The notes: generated by a model from the sequence alone, not told the origin. 64,000 nt of DNA from Streptomyces smaragdinus (GCF_009604385.1 NZ_WEGJ01000027.1:1-64000), one strand, 5' to 3'; counted from the first letter of the stretch, positions 45,657 to 53,087 are shown. Numbers and translations are program-made.

Positions 45657-46660
45657 GCCGCCGACTCCTGTCCGTCCTCGGTGTCGTCGGTGTTGACCGG
45701 GTGCAGCCGTCGGCCGTCGGCCCGTTCCGCGAGCAGCGCGTCGCGCACCGCGCGGGCAGGGACGGCACCGCAGTGCAGCTCCTTGCGCAGCGCCTCGGCG
45801 TTGATCTGCCCGTCGTCCCAGTCCTCGGTGGCCTCACGTGCCTGCTCGAGCAGTTCGGCCGGGGTCCGCTGCGAGGCGGCGGTCTTGCCCTTGCCGCGCG
45901 CGGCGCGCTTACGCGGCGCCTTGGGAACCTCCCGGTCCTGCTCCTGGTCGTGTGGGAGCGGGACGGTCGTGTCGTCGTCAGCGGGGTCGGCGGGGGTGAA
46001 CTCCCCGAACTTCAGCAGGACGCGTTCACGACGCGGGGTGCGCCGGCGCCACTGGCGGCCGTACTGCTCACGCAGCTGGGCGCGGGCCAGCAGACGCTGT
46101 TTCTCCAGCTCCAGGGCCTCCCGGTAGGAGGTGACCTCCCACAGCGTCATCCGCCGCCACAGCGCGAACGTCGACGGGAACGCCAGCAGCCAGCGGGAGG
46201 CGCGGACCTTCTCCATCCGCCGTCCCGTGACGGCGCCGATCCGGGTGGCGTAGATGTGGGCGCCGACCTCGGAGAACACCACCCACAGCAGCGGCATGAT
46301 GCCGTGCGCGAGCTTCGCCGCCAGCGAGTGACCGGCCGCGACGTTCAGCGAACACGTCACCAGCGTGAGCACCCACGGAACGAACCGCACCCAGCCCAGC
46401 GCCATGTCCATCCGGATCAGCAGCAGATTGGCCACCGTGAACACCGGGATCGCGATGTCGATGCCGACCGGCAGCATCCACGGCTGCGCGAACCCCCACC
46501 GAAGAGCGGCCTCCGAGACGGCGTCGAACGAGGACACCAGCCCCAGCGCACCCACCCCCGCGGCGGACAGCGCACCCACACCGGCCAGCCCCTGCTCAGG
46601 GCGCGACAGGCGCGGCACCGACCCCGGTACGGCGGGCGTCGGCGGTGTCTCGGTGCTCAT
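45653..46660 (-). CDS. DUF2637 spread-type membrane protein
   Basis: 335 residues: four hydrophobic helices (~25-135), then a long charged cytoplasmic tail. DUF2637 proteins are widespread on Streptomyces plasmids and AICEs and resemble Spd intramycelial-spread proteins. The C-terminal ~70 residues (AELLEQAREATEDW, RADGRRLHPVN) look like a small wHTH. ATGA overlap with the methyltransferase gene. Confidence 0.82.
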   Translation of the reverse strand: MSTETPPTPAVPGSVPRLSRPEQGLAGVGALSAAGVGALGLVSSFDAVSEAALRWGFAQPWMLPVGIDIAIPVFTVANLLLIRMDMALGWVRFVPWVLTLVTCSLNVAAGHSLAAKLAHGIMPLLWVVFSEVGAHIYATRIGAVTGRRMEKVRASRWLLAFPSTFALWRRMTLWEVTSYREALELEKQRLLARAQLREQYGRQWRRRTPRRERVLLKFGEFTPADPADDDTTVPLPHDQEQDREVPKAPRKRAARGKGKTAASQRTPAELLEQAREATEDWDDGQINAEALRKELHCGAVPARAVRDALLAERADGRRLHPVNTDDTEDGQESAA

Positions 46661-46953
46661 GCCGCCACCCCCGCCCGGGTGCCACGGCGGCGGCGTGCTG
46701 CCGGACGAACCAGCGGGACAATGTTGAACAGCTCCGGCGCGCTCGCCTCGATGGCCTCGGCGGCCAGACGGACCAGCTCGTCCGTCATCCCCGGGTCATC
46801 GGCGAGGATGTCCCGCGCCGCATCCAGGCGGGCGGCGCGCTCTTCGGCGCTCTCGCCCTCCACGCCCAGCCACAACTCCGGCGGGGTGCCCAGCGCCAGC
46901 TCGGCGAAGTCGGTGGGCGTATCAGCCCGGCGACCGGCAACAATGGTCTTCAT
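46657..46953 (-). CDS. AICE hypothetical protein (98 aa)
   Basis: Helical acidic protein (ESAEERAARLDAARDILADD, ELVRLAAEAIEASAPEL) with a basic end RRRRGTRAG. No domain recognised. Its end overlaps the DUF2637 start by 4 bp. Confidence 0.65.
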   Translation of the reverse strand: MKTIVAGRRADTPTDFAELALGTPPELWLGVEGESAEERAARLDAARDILADDPGMTDELVRLAAEAIEASAPELFNIVPLVRPAARRRRGTRAGVAA

Positions 46954-46992
46954 GGGTCGGTTCTCCCTAGTCAGGTGGCAACGGCCCAACAG

Positions 46993-47020
46993 CACCCCCG
47001 GAGTTGGCCCTCCGGGGGTG
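46993..47020. terminator. 11-bp perfect hairpin
   Basis: CACCCCCGGAG/CTCCGGGGGTG with loop TTGGCC, in the same junction as tRNA-like copy B and just upstream of the 98-aa gene. May be a terminator or processing stem. Confidence 0.75.
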
Positions 47021-47069
47021 CACGCCGTTGAAGGTGGAACCCCCACCGCGAACGCGGCGGGGGGTGGAG

Positions 47070-47118
47070 TGCCCCGGGCCCGGGTCGATCGGGCGCCCTC
47101 GCGGCTGGTTGCCGGGGC
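47070..47118 (-). repeat. tRNA-like intergenic element, copy B
   Basis: 49 nt, same plan as copy A with hairpin GCCCG-ATCGACC-CGGGC. The G-C pair at stem position 4 in copy A is C-G here, a compensatory swap. Between the NUDIX gene and the 98-aa gene. Confidence 0.85.
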
Positions 47119-47125
47119 TGTGGTG

Positions 47126-47545
47126 CTACTCGCCGGGGAGACCCAGGGTCGCGGCGATGATGTCGGCGTGGTCGAACGCCAGCGGCGGCAGGCCCTCGGG
47201 CGACCACCAGCGCGCCGTACGGGCGTCGTCACCGGCCACGGCCGCCGTGTCGGCGGGCACGACCGCCAGGTAAGCGACCGTGACGTACCGGCCGCGCGGG
47301 TCACGGCCCGGCTGGTCCCACACGCCGATCTGACGCAGTTCCTCCGGGACGACGCGCACCCCGGTCTCCTCCTCCAGCTCCCGGGCAGCCGCCGCACGGC
47401 TCGTCTCCCCCGGGTCGACATGACCACCGGGCAAAGCCCAGCGGCCCTCGAACGGGTCCCAGCCCCGCTCGATCAGCAGCAGACGGCCGTCACCGGTGAC
47501 GGTCACCACGTCGGCGGTGTAGCGGATGCTCTCGGGCTCGCTCAT
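47126..47545 (-). CDS. NUDIX hydrolase, cargo
   Basis: 139 residues with a complete NUDIX box (GGHVDPGETS followed by ARELEEETGV). MutT/ADP-ribose-pyrophosphatase-like. Distinct from the rightward NUDIX at 52614. Sits as a single cargo gene between hairpin elements; substrate unknown. Confidence 0.88.
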   Translation of the reverse strand: MSEPESIRYTADVVTVTGDGRLLLIERGWDPFEGRWALPGGHVDPGETSRAAAARELEEETGVRVVPEELRQIGVWDQPGRDPRGRYVTVAYLAVVPADTAAVAGDDARTARWWSPEGLPPLAFDHADIIAATLGLPGE

Positions 47546-47562
47546 GGGCGTTCTCCCTCCGG

Positions 47563-47614
47563 GCCGGGTCTGTCCCGGCTCTCCGTCCGCCCCGGGGACA
47601 GGCCCGGGGCGGAC
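47563..47614 (-). repeat. Second-type intergenic hairpin pair, copy 1
   Basis: Two stems: GCCGGG-TCTGT-CCCGGC (47563-47579) and an 11-bp stem GTCCGCCCCGG/CCGGGGCGGAC (47585-47614). Followed by GCAGCCGTCA, where TCA is the stop of the 59-aa gene. The same arrangement recurs at 47823. Confidence 0.75.
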
Positions 47615-47623
47615 AGGCAGCCG

Positions 47624-47803
47624 TCAGCGCTCGCCGCGGGCGATGTCGCGGGCCAGCTCGGTGCGCGCACCCAGCAGGTCACCGGTCGAGTGCCGCTCGC
47701 CCTCGGCACGACCTGCGGCCAGGGCCTCCTCCGTGGTGCCTCCGGCGTTCAGGACCTGACGGATGGCGCCCTCAACACGGTCAGCCGCGTAGCGTCCGGA
47801 CAT
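47624..47803 (-). CDS. Small hypothetical protein (59 aa)
   Basis: MSGRYAADRVEGAIRQVL onward, ending ELARDIARGER; predicted helical and charged. Start after GAGAACCCC with an AGAGGAG ribosome-binding site. Bounded on both sides by the second-type hairpins. No family recognised. Confidence 0.65.
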   Translation of the reverse strand: MSGRYAADRVEGAIRQVLNAGGTTEEALAAGRAEGERHSTGDLLGARTELARDIARGER

Positions 47804-47822
47804 GGGGTTCTCCTCTCGCGGG

Positions 47823-47866
47823 GCCGGGTCTGTCCCGACTCCCCTTGCCGCCCACCAGGGGTGGGC
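47823..47866 (-). repeat. Second-type intergenic hairpin pair, copy 2
   Basis: GCCGGG-TCTGT-CCCGAC (one mispair) and GCCCAC/GTGGGC (47850-47866), followed by CGCGGGCAGCCGTCA. The sequence GGGCCGGGTCTGTCCCG and the ending GCAGCCGTCAG are shared with copy 1. Confidence 0.65.
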
Positions 47867-47880
47867 GACGCGGGCAGCCG

Positions 47881-48216
47881 TCAGAACCGCAGACCGAAGC
47901 GGCGGGCGGCGCCCTCGGCCCGGTTCAGGGCCTTCTGCGCGTCCTTGCGGTCCCGTTGGGCCTGGCGGCGGTCGCCGTTCGACGCGGCCCGCTCCGTGGC
48001 CTTCGCCGACGCGAGGGACGCGCGGGCGTCTTGGACCTGGCGGGCGTGAGCGTTCGCCTCGTCGTCCCAGCGCTGCTCGGCACGGGCGTCGATCCGGTCG
48101 ATCTGCCGGTCCACCCCGGACGTGTCGGCGCCGGCCACGGCCCGCCGGGCACCACGCAGGAGCAGGCTGGCGCGGCGCGTTCGCTCGCCGCCGGTGTACA
48201 CGCGGTCATCGGACAT
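47881..48216 (-). CDS. Coiled-coil hypothetical protein (111 aa)
   Basis: Highly charged, with long Ala/Arg/Asp heptads (RQVQDARASLASAKATERAA, RRQAQRDRKDAQKAL), so a probable coiled coil. No catalytic motif. AICE cargo of unknown role. Confidence 0.65.
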   Translation of the reverse strand: MSDDRVYTGGERTRRASLLLRGARRAVAGADTSGVDRQIDRIDARAEQRWDDEANAHARQVQDARASLASAKATERAASNGDRRQAQRDRKDAQKALNRAEGAARRFGLRF

Positions 48217-48254
48217 GACGGTCTCCCCTTTGATCAGGTCAGTGGGTCGGTGCG

Positions 48255-48303
48255 TGCCCCGGGCCCGATCCGATCGGGCGTCCTCGCGGCTGGTCGCCGG
48301 GGC
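48255..48303 (-). repeat. tRNA-like intergenic element, copy C
   Basis: 49 nt; GCCCCGG/CCGGGGC arms and hairpin GCCCG-ATCGGAT-CGGGC. Between the DUF4097-like gene and the 111-aa gene. Confidence 0.85.
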
Positions 48304-48318
48304 TGTGGTGCGAGAGGT

Positions 48319-49089
48319 TCAGCGGCGGACGCGGCCGGAGACGCTGTCGGCGGACACGCTCAGGTGGCTGGTGCCGGTCAGGCGGATGCTGCCCGAGACG
48401 CTGTGTGCGCTGACGTGGCCGGAGGCGGCGCTGGTGGCCTGCATCCCGACGGACCCCGAGGTGGTGTTCAGGGTGGCGCTGCTGCCGTCGTACAGGCCCA
48501 CGTCGATGCTTCCGGAGACCGAGTGGGCGGAGATCTGGCCGGTGATCCGGCCGACGCCGATGTGGCCGGAGGTGGTGTCGGCGGTGAGCCGGCGCACCCC
48601 GTCGGCATCCAGGGCGCCGGAGACGGAGCGGAACTCCATCTGGTCGACGTAGCCGAACACCTCGGCGTCCGTGGACGTTCCGGTGACCCCTAAGGACGAT
48701 CCGGTGGGCAGGGACACGATGGCCTCGATCGGGCTGACGGCCTGCATGGTGCCCGTGCCGCCGGAGACGACCCGGCCGTTGACGATGGTCACGCCGGTCA
48801 CCGAGCCGCGGACCACGCCGATGTTCTGCACGAAGTGGTTGCCGCGCCGGCTCTGCATCATCACGTTGCCGGGCATCTCCGGCACCTCGATGCCCAGGGC
48901 CTGCCCGTTCTGCTCGCTGCGGGCCCGGTTGACCGCGTCGGCCGCAGGCCCCGTCTTGTCAGTGGTGCGCAGCACCACGCGGGCGCTGGTCAGGCCCTCG
49001 ACGACCTGGACCCGGACGCTGCCCTCCGGCAGCGACAGGCCCAGCACGATCGGGCCGGAAGCGTTGGAATCAAAGACGCGCTCGGTCAT
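48319..49089 (-). CDS. DUF4097-like beta-repeat protein
   Basis: 256 residues. The C-terminal half repeats short strands (SVSGALDADGV, TSGHIGVGRI, SVSGSIDVGLY, TSGSVGMQAT, SVSGSIRLTG, SVSGRVRR) typical of DUF4097 beta-solenoids. The N-terminus lacks a signal peptide, so it is cytoplasmic. The alternating VSG/TSG turns resemble adhesin or scaffold folds; function unknown. ATG at 49089. Confidence 0.8.
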   Translation of the reverse strand: MTERVFDSNASGPIVLGLSLPEGSVRVQVVEGLTSARVVLRTTDKTGPAADAVNRARSEQNGQALGIEVPEMPGNVMMQSRRGNHFVQNIGVVRGSVTGVTIVNGRVVSGGTGTMQAVSPIEAIVSLPTGSSLGVTGTSTDAEVFGYVDQMEFRSVSGALDADGVRRLTADTTSGHIGVGRITGQISAHSVSGSIDVGLYDGSSATLNTTSGSVGMQATSAASGHVSAHSVSGSIRLTGTSHLSVSADSVSGRVRR

Positions 49090-49133
49090 GGTCGAACTCC
49101 CGGAAGACGAAGAGGCAGGTCGGTGAGGGTGCG

Positions 49134-49182
49134 TGCCCCGGGCCCGATCCGATCGGGCGCCCTCGCGGCGGGATGCCGGGGC
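49134..49182 (-). repeat. tRNA-like intergenic element, copy D
   Basis: 49 nt; hairpin GCCCG-ATCGGAT-CGGGC and the same 7-bp outer arms. The spacer can form CCC-GCCGCGA-GGG. Between the 75-aa gene and the DUF4097-like gene. Confidence 0.85.
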
Positions 49183-49218
49183 TGCCGCCACCAGGCGGGC
49201 GGCGGTGTGGGCGGGGCG

Positions 49219-49446
49219 TTAGCTGCGGCGGCCGAACGTGCGGGAAACGCCGCCGGTGTTGCCGCCCTTGATGACGGTCACCCCGTCGCCGGAGTACGTG
49301 TTGCCGGCGGCGCTCTGGTCGTCGTGGACGGATTCGCCGATGTAGATGTCGCCGTGCAGGGCGACCGTGCCCGAGCTGCCGGTGATGACCGTTTCGGCGA
49401 TGTCGCCGGTGTAGTCGCCGGTGATGATGATGTTCTTGCGGGCCAT
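49219..49446 (-). CDS. Small Gly/Thr-rich beta protein (75 aa)
   Basis: Starts MARKNIIITGDYTGDIAET and has repeated ITGSS, GDIYIG and NTYSGDG turns, a miniature of the adjacent DUF4097-like protein. AGGAGCAGGC... gives a plausible ribosome site (AAGGAGCA). Possibly a partner or decoy of its neighbour. Confidence 0.65.
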   Translation of the reverse strand: MARKNIIITGDYTGDIAETVITGSSGTVALHGDIYIGESVHDDQSAAGNTYSGDGVTVIKGGNTGGVSRTFGRRS

Positions 49447-49488
49447 TGCCTGCTCCTTCGAACAAAACCCGGCCGGTGGTGGCCGGAG

Positions 49489-49550
49489 TGCCCCGGGCCG
49501 GATTCGATCCGGCGTCGTCACGGCACCCGCGCTTGCGGCGGGTCCGGGGC
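49489..49550 (-). repeat. tRNA-like intergenic element, copy E (long form)
   Basis: 62 nt; outer arms and hairpin GCCGG-ATCGAAT-CCGGC as in copy A. The spacer is 30 nt and contains an extra 5-bp stem with a 7-nt loop (CCCGC-CGCAAGC-GCGGG), the size of an anticodon arm but lacking T33. Confidence 0.85.
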
Positions 49551-49578
49551 CGACTGAGCTGCGGGAGTGTGGCTGACG

Positions 49579-49758
49579 TCAGTTCCGGCCCTGCTTCCAG
49601 CCCCGGCTGGTGGCCTCTTCGATCATTCCGTTGAGGTCCTCGTGGAAGGCGGCTTCGCGCTCGTGGTTGCCTTCCTCGCGGGCGGTCCTGGCGCAGTGGA
49701 CGGCCAGGTCCATGCTCTGTGCGAGGTCGCTGTCGGAAGCCTTGTTGAACCACGCCAT
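49579..49758 (-). CDS. Small hypothetical protein (59 aa)
   Basis: MAWFNKASDSDLAQSMDLAV onward; helical with conserved Trp/His (NHEREAAFHEDLN). AAGGAGAC ribosome site before ATG. No family recognised; flanked by repeat copies E and G. Confidence 0.65.
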   Translation of the reverse strand: MAWFNKASDSDLAQSMDLAVHCARTAREEGNHEREAAFHEDLNGMIEEATSRGWKQGRN

Positions 49759-49799
49759 GGTGCGTCTCCTTGTCGGTGAGATGCCGCGGGGTGCGGACG

Positions 49800-49847
49800 T
49801 GCCCCGGCCTGCGGTTGAGGCGCAGGCCCTGAATCGGCCGGGCCGGG
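49800..49847 (-). repeat. Degenerate tRNA-like element, copy G
   Basis: Keeps the TGCCCCGG end but the inner hairpin is GCCTGCG-GTTGAGG-CGCAGGC, again 7-nt looped, and the closing arm (CCGGGCC) pairs only partly. Occupies the same kind of junction as the others. Confidence 0.55.
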
Positions 49848-49869
49848 ACTGGGGGTGGGGGTGGACGGG

Positions 49870-50250
49870 TCAGCGCTGCACGACGTCCTTGTCGATGTCG
49901 CGGTGGACGACGGTCACCCGGTGGCCTTCGGCACACAGCCGCTCGGCGAGCGCCAGCGCGAAGGTGGGTGCCCGGTGCCGGCCGCCCGCGCATCCGTCGG
50001 CGACGGTCACCGTCCCCGCGCTGGGACCCGACGCGAACGCGGCCACGGCCGCGGCGGTCGCGGCCACCAGGTCGGTGATGCCGGGCGTGCCGAGCACCGC
50101 CGCGCGGACCGGTTCGTCCCGGGCGGTCATGTAGCGCAGTTCCGGCTTGACGTGCGGGTCCCGGAAGTGCTGGCGCAGGTCGATCGTGAGGTGAGCCACG
50201 GGCGGGGCGTCGTGCAGGTAGCCGAACGAAACGATCTCAACAGCAGCCAT
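49870..50250 (-). CDS. Stand-alone RapZ C-terminal-like domain
   Basis: 126 residues matching the C-terminal half of RapZ: SFGYLHDAPP, DLRQHFRDPHVKPELR, TARDEPVR, DGCAGGRHRAPTFA and VTVVHRDID. In full-length RapZ this half binds RNA and GlcN6P; the N-terminal P-loop ATPase is absent here. GGAGTGCC before ATG at 50250. Could bind a small RNA or metabolite. Lies between tRNA-like copies F and G, which is suggestive given an RNA-binding fold. Confidence 0.85.
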   Translation of the reverse strand: MAAVEIVSFGYLHDAPPVAHLTIDLRQHFRDPHVKPELRYMTARDEPVRAAVLGTPGITDLVAATAAAVAAFASGPSAGTVTVADGCAGGRHRAPTFALALAERLCAEGHRVTVVHRDIDKDVVQR

Positions 50251-50284
50251 CAGGCACTCCAAGGTGGTGTAGGAGGTTGTCCGG

Positions 50285-50331
50285 TGCCCCGGGCCGGATC
50301 CGATCCGGCGGCATCACGCCTGGTCCGGGGC
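50285..50331 (-). repeat. tRNA-like intergenic element, copy F
   Basis: 47 nt; hairpin GCCGG-ATCGGAT-CCGGC, spacer 15 nt, outer arms conserved, followed by ACCGG. Between the 63-aa gene and the RapZ-like gene. Confidence 0.85.
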
Positions 50332-50340
50332 TGAAAGGGG

Positions 50341-50532
50341 TCAGCTGGCGGTGACTCGTGCGCGTCGGTGCATGCGGGAGTCCTCGCCCTGACGGACGGA
50401 AGGGGTTGGGGTGAGCCCGTTGAAGGTGCGCTCACCGGGCCCGGTGCTCTGCCAGGCGCGGTCCGGCGTGGGGCCGCGGTTGTCGCTCGTGCGGCCGGCG
50501 CCGCCCTCGACCTCGTTCCTCCACCTGGCCAC
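50341..50532 (-). CDS. Small hypothetical protein (63 aa)
   Basis: MARWRNEVEGGAGRTSDNRG onward; basic, low-complexity, no domain. Three bases after the 106-aa gene stop, so probably co-translated. Confidence 0.5.
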   Translation of the reverse strand: MARWRNEVEGGAGRTSDNRGPTPDRAWQSTGPGERTFNGLTPTPSVRQGEDSRMHRRARVTAS

Positions 50533-50535
50533 GGC

Positions 50536-50856
50536 TCAGCCCTCCAGCAGATGGACCAGACCGGCATCGGCAAGCCGACACCGGCACGCGCCCATCACGT
50601 CCTGAAGGAACAGCAACCGCTCGAAGTCGGCGCCCGAAGCGGCCTGCCCGGACAGACGGCGGCTCCACCGAGACGCCCACCGGTAGCCATCCAGCGCATC
50701 CGACATCGGCGGCGAGACGTAGGTGAGCTTCCGGCCGTCGACCACGACGGACTCACCGTCGCGAAGCCCGCCAACGATCCGCCCCAGCTCGTACACCTGC
50801 CAGAACGGATGTTCCGCCGGGAAATCAGGCAGAGGCGCGGCAACAGGACTCGTCAC
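50536..50856 (-). CDS. AICE hypothetical protein (106 aa)
   Basis: Mixed alpha/beta (HPFWQVYELGRIVGGLRDGE, FERLLFLQDVMGACRCRL). No domain recognised. Six bases after the 69-aa gene. Confidence 0.65.
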   Translation of the reverse strand: MTSPVAAPLPDFPAEHPFWQVYELGRIVGGLRDGESVVVDGRKLTYVSPPMSDALDGYRWASRWSRRLSGQAASGADFERLLFLQDVMGACRCRLADAGLVHLLEG

Positions 50857-50862
50857 GGCCGC

Positions 50863-51072
50863 TCACCGACCCGGCTGGGAGGTGTGGGTGGCCGCGTTCT
50901 GCGACGCGTCCTGGTACGCCTCCCGGTAGTACGGCAGCGATCCCTGGGACGGGTGACCCGGATCAGAAGAGATCGCCACGATCCGCGACGCCAAACCGCC
51001 CGCCCGGTGCTGCTCCTCAGCCGCGAACGCCTCCGCCGGCTGCTCGCTGCTTCCGCTGAACCAGCTCATCAC
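50863..51072 (-). CDS. Small hypothetical protein (69 aa)
   Basis: MMSWFSGSSEQPAEAFAAEE onward; hydrophilic with a Tyr pair (LPYYREAYQDAS). Two adjacent Met codons, either could start. Spaced three bases from the 31-aa gene. Confidence 0.55.
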   Translation of the reverse strand: MMSWFSGSSEQPAEAFAAEEQHRAGGLASRIVAISSDPGHPSQGSLPYYREAYQDASQNAATHTSQPGR

Positions 51073-51075
51073 CGA

Positions 51076-51171
51076 CTACCTCCGACCGCGGTTGTCGGAC
51101 GACTGCCGGTTCTTCTCCTTGAGCTTCCGCGAAAGCTCCTCGCGCTCCTGATCTGTCAGACTCGTGAACAC
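51076..51171 (-). CDS. Tiny basic protein (31 aa), first of the leftward operon
   Basis: GTG start eight bases after AGGAGG; reads (M)FTSLTDQEREELSRKLKEK and ends NRGRR. Helical and highly charged. Likely the first cistron of the cargo/transfer operon. Confidence 0.5.
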   Translation of the reverse strand: MFTSLTDQEREELSRKLKEKNRQSSDNRGRR

Positions 51172-51846
51172 GTCAGGCTCCTCCTCTTCAGGGACCTGTC
51201 GGCGGGCCCGGTGTTCCAGCACCGGGCCCGCATTCGTACGGAACCGCTCCGGCTCCCCGCGCCCCGGCCCGAACACGACACCGCAAAGCGGCGCCCGGTC
51301 GGGCCGGAGAGGCAGCCGCCGCAGCCAGCAGGCTGCGGAAGCGGAGAGGTGTTGCGTCAGACCTCCTACTCGCGTGGTGCCGCTGACCCCGGGGAGGTCT
51401 GGTTCCCGGAGCGCGTCGCGGCGTGAATGTCGGCCACGCGGTTCTTTAAAGCCGACTGCGTGTCCCCGTTGGGTGGGGCCCGGTTGTGACACGGGCCCGA
51501 TCTCGATCGGCTGGTCTCCACTCGCCCCGACCGGCGCTGTCACGGTCGCCATGCTGCGGTGGATCACGCTGTTGAGTTGTGATTTATGCAGGTCAAGCAA
51601 GCGGTAAGCACCCCTTCCAGGATGCTGTACCTGTATTACATGTTCAACACTGTGCAGTGAGTGATGGCGCCGTGTCAACCCGCTTCGATGGATTGGCGAG
51701 CCGGTCACTCGTCTGCGTTACGTAAGTAGCTTCGGGTGAACAGGCGAGACAGCAGACGCACTGGCCGGACGACTGCTGTACGGCTCGGGACGTCCTCGGG
51801 TACGTTCAAGTCGTCCCAACTCGTCCCAGCTATGGGGAGGAAGTCG
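51172..51846. promoter_or_regulatory. Divergent AICE control region
   Basis: 675 bp without a supportable gene, between the long leftward operon and the rightward XRE gene. GC drops at ~51560-51660 (TTGAGTTGTGATTTATGC, TGTATTACATGTTCAACAC). Contains CAGACCTCC/GGAGGTCTG inverted at 51358-51366 and 51393-51401, and the palindrome TTACGTAA at 51718-51725. Expected to carry promoters and operators for the GntR and XRE regulators. Confidence 0.5.
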
Positions 51847-52614
51847 ATGGCCAACGAGCGGTTACGGGGCGCGATCGTCGCGGCCGGCCTGACGATGGAA
51901 GCGGTGGCGGAGCGGATCGGCGTCGATCCCAAGACCGTCGAACGCTGGATCAACACCGAGGGGCGAAAGCCGTACCGCCGGTTCCAGTACGCCCTGTCGT
52001 CACTCCTCGGCGCGGAGGTGTCCTACCTCTGGTCAGATGAGTCCACGTCGGCTCAGGTCACCGAAGCAGGGAATGCGGAACTCCTGAAGCTCTATCCGCA
52101 CCGCTCCGTCGTCCCGCACAATCTGTGGCCGAAGCTCTACGCCCAGGCACGCGGACATTTCGACGTTCTGGTCTATTCCGGATTCTGGCTCACGGAAGAC
52201 GCCGCATTCCATCAGGTAGTCAAGGAGAAGTCGGCGGCCGGCGTGCCCGTGCGATTCATGCTCGGCGATCCCGACTGTGCGGCTGTTGCCCAACGCGGAG
52301 AGGATGAAGGAATCGGGCAGGCCATGGCCAGCAAGATTCGAAACGCGCTCCTGAATTACGCATCACTGTTCCGTCTGCCCGGAGTGGAGTTTCGTCTGCA
52401 CAGCACAACGCTCTACAACTCGCTCTATCGAGCAGATGACCAGTTACTGGCGAACGGCCACCTGTACGGCGTCGGCGCCTACATGGCCCCCGTGCTGCAT
52501 ATCCAGCGGGTACCGGGCGGAGAACTCTTCGACGCATATGCGGAGAGCATTGAGCGCACCTGGGAAGTCTCGCGCCGCATCACCTCACCTACTGACCTGG
52601 GAGCGAATCTCTGA
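51847..52614 (+). CDS. XRE regulator with PLD-like (DUF5919-type) C-terminal domain
   Basis: 255 residues. N-terminal HTH (AAGLTMEAVAERIGVDPKTVERWI, ~10-34), then a domain recalling phospholipase D folds (DVLVYSGFWLTED, VPVRFMLGDPD, RLHSTTLYNSLYRADDQLL) where the HxKxxxxD motif is degenerate. Such proteins commonly precede a NUDIX gene on AICEs. TGATG overlap with that gene. Likely senses a nucleotide or lipid-like ligand and controls the element. Confidence 0.75.
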   Translation: MANERLRGAIVAAGLTMEAVAERIGVDPKTVERWINTEGRKPYRRFQYALSSLLGAEVSYLWSDESTSAQVTEAGNAELLKLYPHRSVVPHNLWPKLYAQARGHFDVLVYSGFWLTEDAAFHQVVKEKSAAGVPVRFMLGDPDCAAVAQRGEDEGIGQAMASKIRNALLNYASLFRLPGVEFRLHSTTLYNSLYRADDQLLANGHLYGVGAYMAPVLHIQRVPGGELFDAYAESIERTWEVSRRITSPTDLGANL

Positions 52615-53087
52615 TGGCCAGGATTGACTATTACCACGACCCGGACGCTCCAGCGCCGAACTCGGTCGTTCCATCCGTCACGGCTGTCGTACGCAACGAC
52701 GGGGGCGATCTACTCATGATTCACCGCACAGACAATGATCTGTGGGCAATTCCAGGCGGCGGCCACGATGCGGGCGAGTCTATTTCTGAAACCGTGGTAC
52801 GGGAGGTCGAAGAGGAGACTGGTATCAAGGTCGCCGTGGAAAGCCTGGTGGGAACGTACACAAGCCCGCAGCACGTCATGAAGTACGACGATGGAGAAGT
52901 TCGCCAACAGTTCTCGATCTGCTTCCGCGCGCGGCCGGTCGGGGGAGAACTGCGCACCAGCGCGGAATCAAAGGAGGTCCGCTGGGTTTCCCCGGCGGAC
53001 CTGGACAAGCTCAATGTTCACCCGTCTATACGGCTCCGGATCGAGCACGGTTTGGACGAATCGCGGACAGAGCCCTACATCGGCTGA
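52614..53087 (+). CDS. NUDIX hydrolase, Pif-like
   Basis: 157 residues with a NUDIX box (GGGHDAGESIS followed by VREVEEETGIKV). pSAM2 Pif, which blocks redundant conjugal transfer between carriers, also has a Nudix motif, so by position and family this is a candidate transfer-immunity factor. Catalytic Glu residues are retained. Coupled to the XRE gene. Confidence 0.8.
   Translation: MARIDYYHDPDAPAPNSVVPSVTAVVRNDGGDLLMIHRTDNDLWAIPGGGHDAGESISETVVREVEEETGIKVAVESLVGTYTSPQHVMKYDDGEVRQQFSICFRARPVGGELRTSAESKEVRWVSPADLDKLNVHPSIRLRIEHGLDESRTEPYIG

Noticed and set aside
43304..50331. Functional tRNA genes on the minus strand
   Set aside because: The acceptor/T-arm-like elements lack D and anticodon arms, T54 and CCA, so they cannot be standard tRNAs.
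46657..50532. Integron cassette array with attC sites
   Set aside because: The gene-plus-palindrome layout is similar, but no GTTRRRY/RYYYAAC core sites or IntI are present; kept only as a hypothesis.
51076..51708. A 210-codon leftward gene
   Set aside because: Only the last 31 codons have a good start and coding look; the rest covers the divergent promoter region with AT-rich, non-coding features.
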